64,000 bases of DNA from NCBI RefSeq assembly GCF_002900365.1, contig NZ_CP025979.1, forward strand, positions 620,001 through 684,000. The letters are read 5' to 3'. The notes under the pieces are model-generated. The model ran no database searches. It saw nothing but the letters and a program-made list of their open reading frames with translations, and had not been told where the DNA came from. The translations under genes were made by a program, and so were the position numbers. Shown one piece after another: positions 62,697 through 64,000 of this stretch (its first letter is position 1; each line of letters begins with the position of its first letter). The stretch comes from Escherichia marmotae (GTDB lineage: Bacteria; Pseudomonadota; Gammaproteobacteria; Enterobacterales; Enterobacteriaceae).

Positions 62697-63233
62697 ATGA
62701 CGTATCAACAAGCTGGACGCATTGCTGTTTTGAAAAGGATTTTCGGTTGGGTGATTTTTATACCCGCACTGATCTCTACGCTGATTTCTTTGCTGAAATT
62801 TATGAATACCCGGCAGGAAAATCAGGAAGGCATTAATGCGGTCATGCTCGACTTTACCCATGTCATGATCGATATGATGCAGGCGAATACGCCTTTTTTG
62901 AATCTGTTCTGGTACAACTCACCGACGCCCAATTTTAATGGCGGTGTGAATATTATGTTCTGGGTGATTTTCATCCTGATATTTGTTGGACTTGCGTTGC
63001 AAGACTCCGGTGCCCGTATGAGCCGCCAGGCGCGTTTCTTACGTGAAGGTGTTGAGGATCAACTCATTCTGGAGAAGGCTAAAGGAGACGAGGGATTAAC
63101 GCGTGAACAGATTGAGTCACGCATTGTTGTTCCGCACCATACCATTTTCTTGCAGTTTTTTTCACTCTATATCTTGCCGGTCATTTGTATTGCTGCTGGG
63201 TATGTGTTTTTTTCTCTGCTTGGGTTTATTTAA
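62697..63233 (+). CDS. yniB: YniB, inner-membrane protein
   Basis: 178 residues with three or four transmembrane helices (about 15-35, 85-105 and 150-175) and a cytosolic charged stretch EDQLILEKAKGDEGLTREQIES. ATG at 62697 follows AAGGAGAACTC. Function unknown; a conserved enterobacterial YniB-like protein. Convergent with yniA. Confidence 0.92.
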   Translation: MTYQQAGRIAVLKRIFGWVIFIPALISTLISLLKFMNTRQENQEGINAVMLDFTHVMIDMMQANTPFLNLFWYNSPTPNFNGGVNIMFWVIFILIFVGLALQDSGARMSRQARFLREGVEDQLILEKAKGDEGLTREQIESRIVVPHHTIFLQFFSLYILPVICIAAGYVFFSLLGFI

Positions 63234-63239
63234 TCAAAA

Positions 63240-63256
63240 GGCCGCGCGAAGCGGCC
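63240..63256. terminator. yniB/yniA convergent hairpin
   Basis: GGCCGC-GCGAA-GCGGCC between the two stops. A TTTTGATTAAA tract on the minus strand supports yniA termination. Confidence 0.75.
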
Positions 63257-63273
63257 ATTATCATCAACTCACA

Positions 63274-64000
63274 TCATGCCGCTAATAATCTATCCAGTGA
63301 CTGCTGAGCAATAACCAAATGCTGCCCGCCAAACAACCTTGCACGATTAAGTAACGTGTAGAGCTGGTAAATTGGTTGACGTTCGAGGAAATCTGCCGGT
63401 AGCGGTGAAACTGACTGATAGCCGTCATAGATTTGCGGCGGTTGTTCAGTGTGCAGCGGCAACATCGCCAGATCGCACTCTCTGTCGCCCCAGTAACAAG
63501 CGGGATCGAAGATGTACGGGCCATTCGGACCCAGCGCACAGTTTCCGGACCATAAATCACCGTGTAACAGTGACGGCTGCGGCTGATGTGAGGCCAGACG
63601 TTGCTGAATGTGTTCGACGATGGCGTCGATATTGCCGAAGGCGATCCCTTTTTCTGCCGCCAGTTCCAGTTGCCAGCCAATACGTTGTTCAGCAAAAAAC
63701 GTTGCCCAGCGACGTTGCCAGGTGTTGGGTTGTGGAGTAGTCGAAAGTGCGTTATCGAAATCGAGGCCAAATTGTGGCTGATCACTCCATTGATGCAGGC
63801 GCGCAATTTGCTGCCCTAAAATAAATGCGTTATGTGCATCCAACGGGCGAGGCGGGAGATAGTCCATCACCAAAAAACTGTAGTCCCGGTCAGCGCCAAC
63901 AGCCCAGACTCTGGGCACAGTAACGGTTTTACTGCGTGATAATAATTCCAGTTGATCGGCTTCGGCGGTAAAACCGGAAAGCAGGTCCCTTTCATCACAT
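63274..64000 (-). CDS. yniA: YniA, fructosamine-kinase-like protein (5' end outside window)
   Basis: The frame runs from the stop at 63274 to the window edge (about 241 residues; the family protein is about 286, so the N-terminus is missing). Aminoglycoside/ketosamine phosphotransferase fold with the catalytic SLLHGDLWSGN loop and YIFDPACYWGDRECDLAML metal site. Likely phosphorylates protein-bound or free ketosamines. A Met near 63918 is internal, not the start. Confidence 0.94.
   Translation of the reverse strand, partial: CDERDLLSGFTAEADQLELLSRSKTVTVPRVWAVGADRDYSFLVMDYLPPRPLDAHNAFILGQQIARLHQWSDQPQFGLDFDNALSTTPQPNTWQRRWATFFAEQRIGWQLELAAEKGIAFGNIDAIVEHIQQRLASHQPQPSLLHGDLWSGNCALGPNGPYIFDPACYWGDRECDLAMLPLHTEQPPQIYDGYQSVSPLPADFLERQPIYQLYTLLNRARLFGGQHLVIAQQSLDRLLAA

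Overview
The window is a chromosomal core segment from Escherichia coli or a very close relative. It holds about 65 protein-coding genes. Gene order runs from fadD and rnd through yeaR, gapA, selD-topB, gdhA, the ast operon, the chb operon and katE to yniA, as in E. coli but in the reverse of the usual K-12 map direction, and most proteins look nearly identical to the K-12 versions I remember. It is not K-12, because several K-12 loci are missing or broken. All K-12 comparisons here are from memory, not from an alignment run.

Layout. 1-7.4 kb: fatty-acid activation (fadD), RNase D (rnd), a scar where the D-malate genes dmlA and dmlR were deleted, leucine exporter leuE, the nitrate/NO-responsive pair yeaR-yoaG, tiny membrane proteins, cyclase dgcP, yoaF and yeaO. 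7.4-15.4 kb: broken yeaL, yoaI, the editing deacylase yeaK, two GGDEF proteins (dgcJ, cdgI) and the stress kinase pair yeaG-yeaH with a sigma-54 promoter. 15.8-20.6 kb: mipA, yeaE, yeaD, gapA, msrB and yeaC. The ydjE-ydjL cluster that follows in K-12 is absent. 20.7-26.4 kb: pncA, an IS110-family element, ansA, a SIMPL-domain gene not in K-12 at this place, and sppA. 26.5-32.7 kb: ydjA, selD-topB, gdhA, ynjH and nudG. 32.8-40.8 kb: ynjF and the long minus-strand ynjE-ydjX group (ABC transporter, rhodanese, AhpD-like and DedA-like proteins), in which ydjY is frameshifted. 41-48.2 kb: xthA and the arginine succinyltransferase operon astCADBE. 48.5-51.3 kb: spy, ves, nadE and osmE. 51.5-56.7 kb: the chitobiose operon chbBCARFG, with a truncated chbA. 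56.8-64 kb: katE, cedA, tcyP, SOS-controlled ydjM, hxpB, yniB and a partial yniA.

The most interesting items are these. (1) A compact IS110 element sits in the ansA-pncA gap. Its roughly 167-bp 5' noncoding end has the position and folding expected of a bridge RNA, and the target site can be reconstructed exactly. (2) A clean 96-nt in-frame deletion in chbA should disable the chitobiose PTS although the rest of the operon is intact. (3) Three small lesions or scars: yeaL (deletion that creates a stop), ydjY (frameshift in the Cys motif) and the fused dmlA/dmlR remnants. (4) A dense set of readable regulatory sites: two sigma-54 promoters, a LexA box, a ChiX trap, three AGGTCAA repeats spaced 23 bp upstream of chbB, and the fadD terminator whose U8 run doubles as the rnd leader element. 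No rRNA, tRNA, CRISPR array or prophage was seen.
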